Source: Bacteroidota bacterium (GTDB lineage: Bacteria; Bacteroidota; Bacteroidia; Flavobacteriales_E; Vicingaceae). Taken from it: a stretch of 53,148 nucleotides of DNA. This document shows, piece after piece, positions 52,738 to 53,148 of the stretch (its first letter is position 1; the number at the start of each line of letters is the position of its first letter). The position numbers and the translations under genes are program-made. The notes below the pieces were generated by a model. It had not been told where the DNA came from and made no database searches. It saw nothing but the letters and a program-made list of their open reading frames with translations. The stretch lies in NCBI GenBank assembly GCA_016183805.1, contig JACPDX010000069.1, positions 1 through 53,148 on the forward strand. Reading direction: 5' to 3'.

Positions 52738-53148
52738 TTATTTAACCGAAGTGTTGAATTCATTAATCAGGAGTTCGCTACTTTTTACAATTTTTTTGGT
52801 CCAAATCAACAATTGTTGTAGTTTTTCTTCTTCTGTTAGTTGCCAATTTATGGAAGAATTTTTTAAACGTTTGTTAATTTCATAAAGAGAAATTGCCGCA
52901 CAAACAGAAATATTTAAACTTTCGGTAAACCCATACATGGGTATTTTTACAAATCCATCGGCATTGTCTAATGCAATCTTCGACAAACCTTTAAGTTCGG
53001 TGCCAAATAATAATGCGGTTTTATCTTCTATCGGGAGTTCTGTTATGTCACAATCGGTATGATGTGGTGTTGTTGCAATTATTTTATAGCCATCGGCTTT
53101 AAGTTGATTAATACATCGCAAAGTATTGTCTTCTGCACCGTTGTATTT
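52738..53148 (-). CDS. TrmH/SpoU family RNA methyltransferase (5' end outside window)
   Basis: SPOUT 2'-O-ribose methyltransferase acting on tRNA or rRNA. The frame is open to the right edge (it enters reading KYNGAEDNTLRCINQ), so the N-terminal part is missing. SAM-binding knot motifs are present: ALLFGTELKGLS (motif 2) and IPMYGFTESLNISVCAAISLYEI (motif 3, with the SLNVS-type loop). The C-terminal tail (WQLTEEEKLQQLLIWTKKIVKSSELL) is typical of the Bacteroidota form. Substrate not predictable. Confidence 0.88.
   Translation of the reverse strand, partial: KYNGAEDNTLRCINQLKADGYKIIATTPHHTDCDITELPIEDKTALLFGTELKGLSKIALDNADGFVKIPMYGFTESLNISVCAAISLYEINKRLKNSSINWQLTEEEKLQQLLIWTKKIVKSSELLINEFNTSVK

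Noticed and set aside
1-53148. CRISPR arrays, insertion sequences or prophage
   Set aside because: No regularly spaced direct repeats, transposase, integrase or phage structural genes were seen; the repeats present are short palindromic intergenic elements.

Overview
The window is a chromosomal segment of an AT-rich member of the Bacteroidota, most like Flavobacteriales. The evidence is a type IX secretion system (T9SS) gene (porQ, plus a PorD-like gene), two secreted proteins with T9SS sorting domains, a complete Bat/MoxR (aerotolerance) operon, Bacteroidota-type promoters (TTG, 19-21 bases, TAnnTTTG), almost no Shine-Dalgarno sequences, and many families of short palindromic intergenic repeats. 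Both window ends cut genes: a POT peptide transporter on the left and a TrmH/SpoU RNA methyltransferase on the right.

Layout. 1-7.8 kb: peptide uptake and hydrolysis (POT transporter, DPP IV-like S9 peptidase, M32 carboxypeptidase), a small lipoprotein and ATP-dependent PEP carboxykinase. 8-11 kb: pntAB transhydrogenase. 11.2-16.9 kb: tryptophan 2,3-dioxygenase, an SLT-fold protein, a zinc-finger protein, ssb, a frameshifted exported protein, a membrane protein and a DUF4476 protein. 16.9-25.6 kb: minus-strand operon moxR, DUF58, a membrane protein, batA, batB, batC, batD, batE, with dispersed repeats in four of its junctions. 25.7-34.3 kb: TIGR02757, DUF4294, START-like protein, tRNA-Met, a T9SS cargo, ilvE, a broken cmk, porQ, an MBL hydrolase and mpl. 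34.3-39.5 kb: an accessory region, all on the plus strand (below). 39.6-53.1 kb: epimerase, membrane glycosyltransferase, then the conserved run bamD, rpoZ, coaBC, DUF4835/PorD, recN, a small lipoprotein and fabI, followed by a TPR/PP2C phosphatase, a DEAD-box helicase and the RNA methyltransferase.

The accessory region is the most interesting part. A DUF6602 protein with a nuclease-like D...ExK core is bounded by inverted GTTGGCAGCA borders and followed by a long attC-like imperfect hairpin. Next comes a two-gene unit, SatD plus DUF3307, flanked by a 159-bp direct repeat of the 5' end of a methyltransferase gene. SatD reads as a class III nucleotide-cyclase-like fold (GDIVAS, WGDFF, RMAIGIGE) joined to a C-terminal HTH. 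DUF3307 is a membrane protein with four [HD]xxx[HD] pairs. The promoter of the pair carries several ATTATTGC half-sites, including a perfect 10-bp inverted repeat placed between the -33 and -7 elements. This looks like a self-regulated two-gene module on a mobile segment; its function is unknown.

Two genes are broken by indels: cmk (internal deletion with frame change) and the exported protein at 14.3-15.2 kb (one-base shift in an A run). These may be real or may be assembly errors. Dispersed repeats have also been built into proteins: two in-frame insertions in the PP2C domain, the N-terminus of BatE and the C-terminus of the M32 peptidase.
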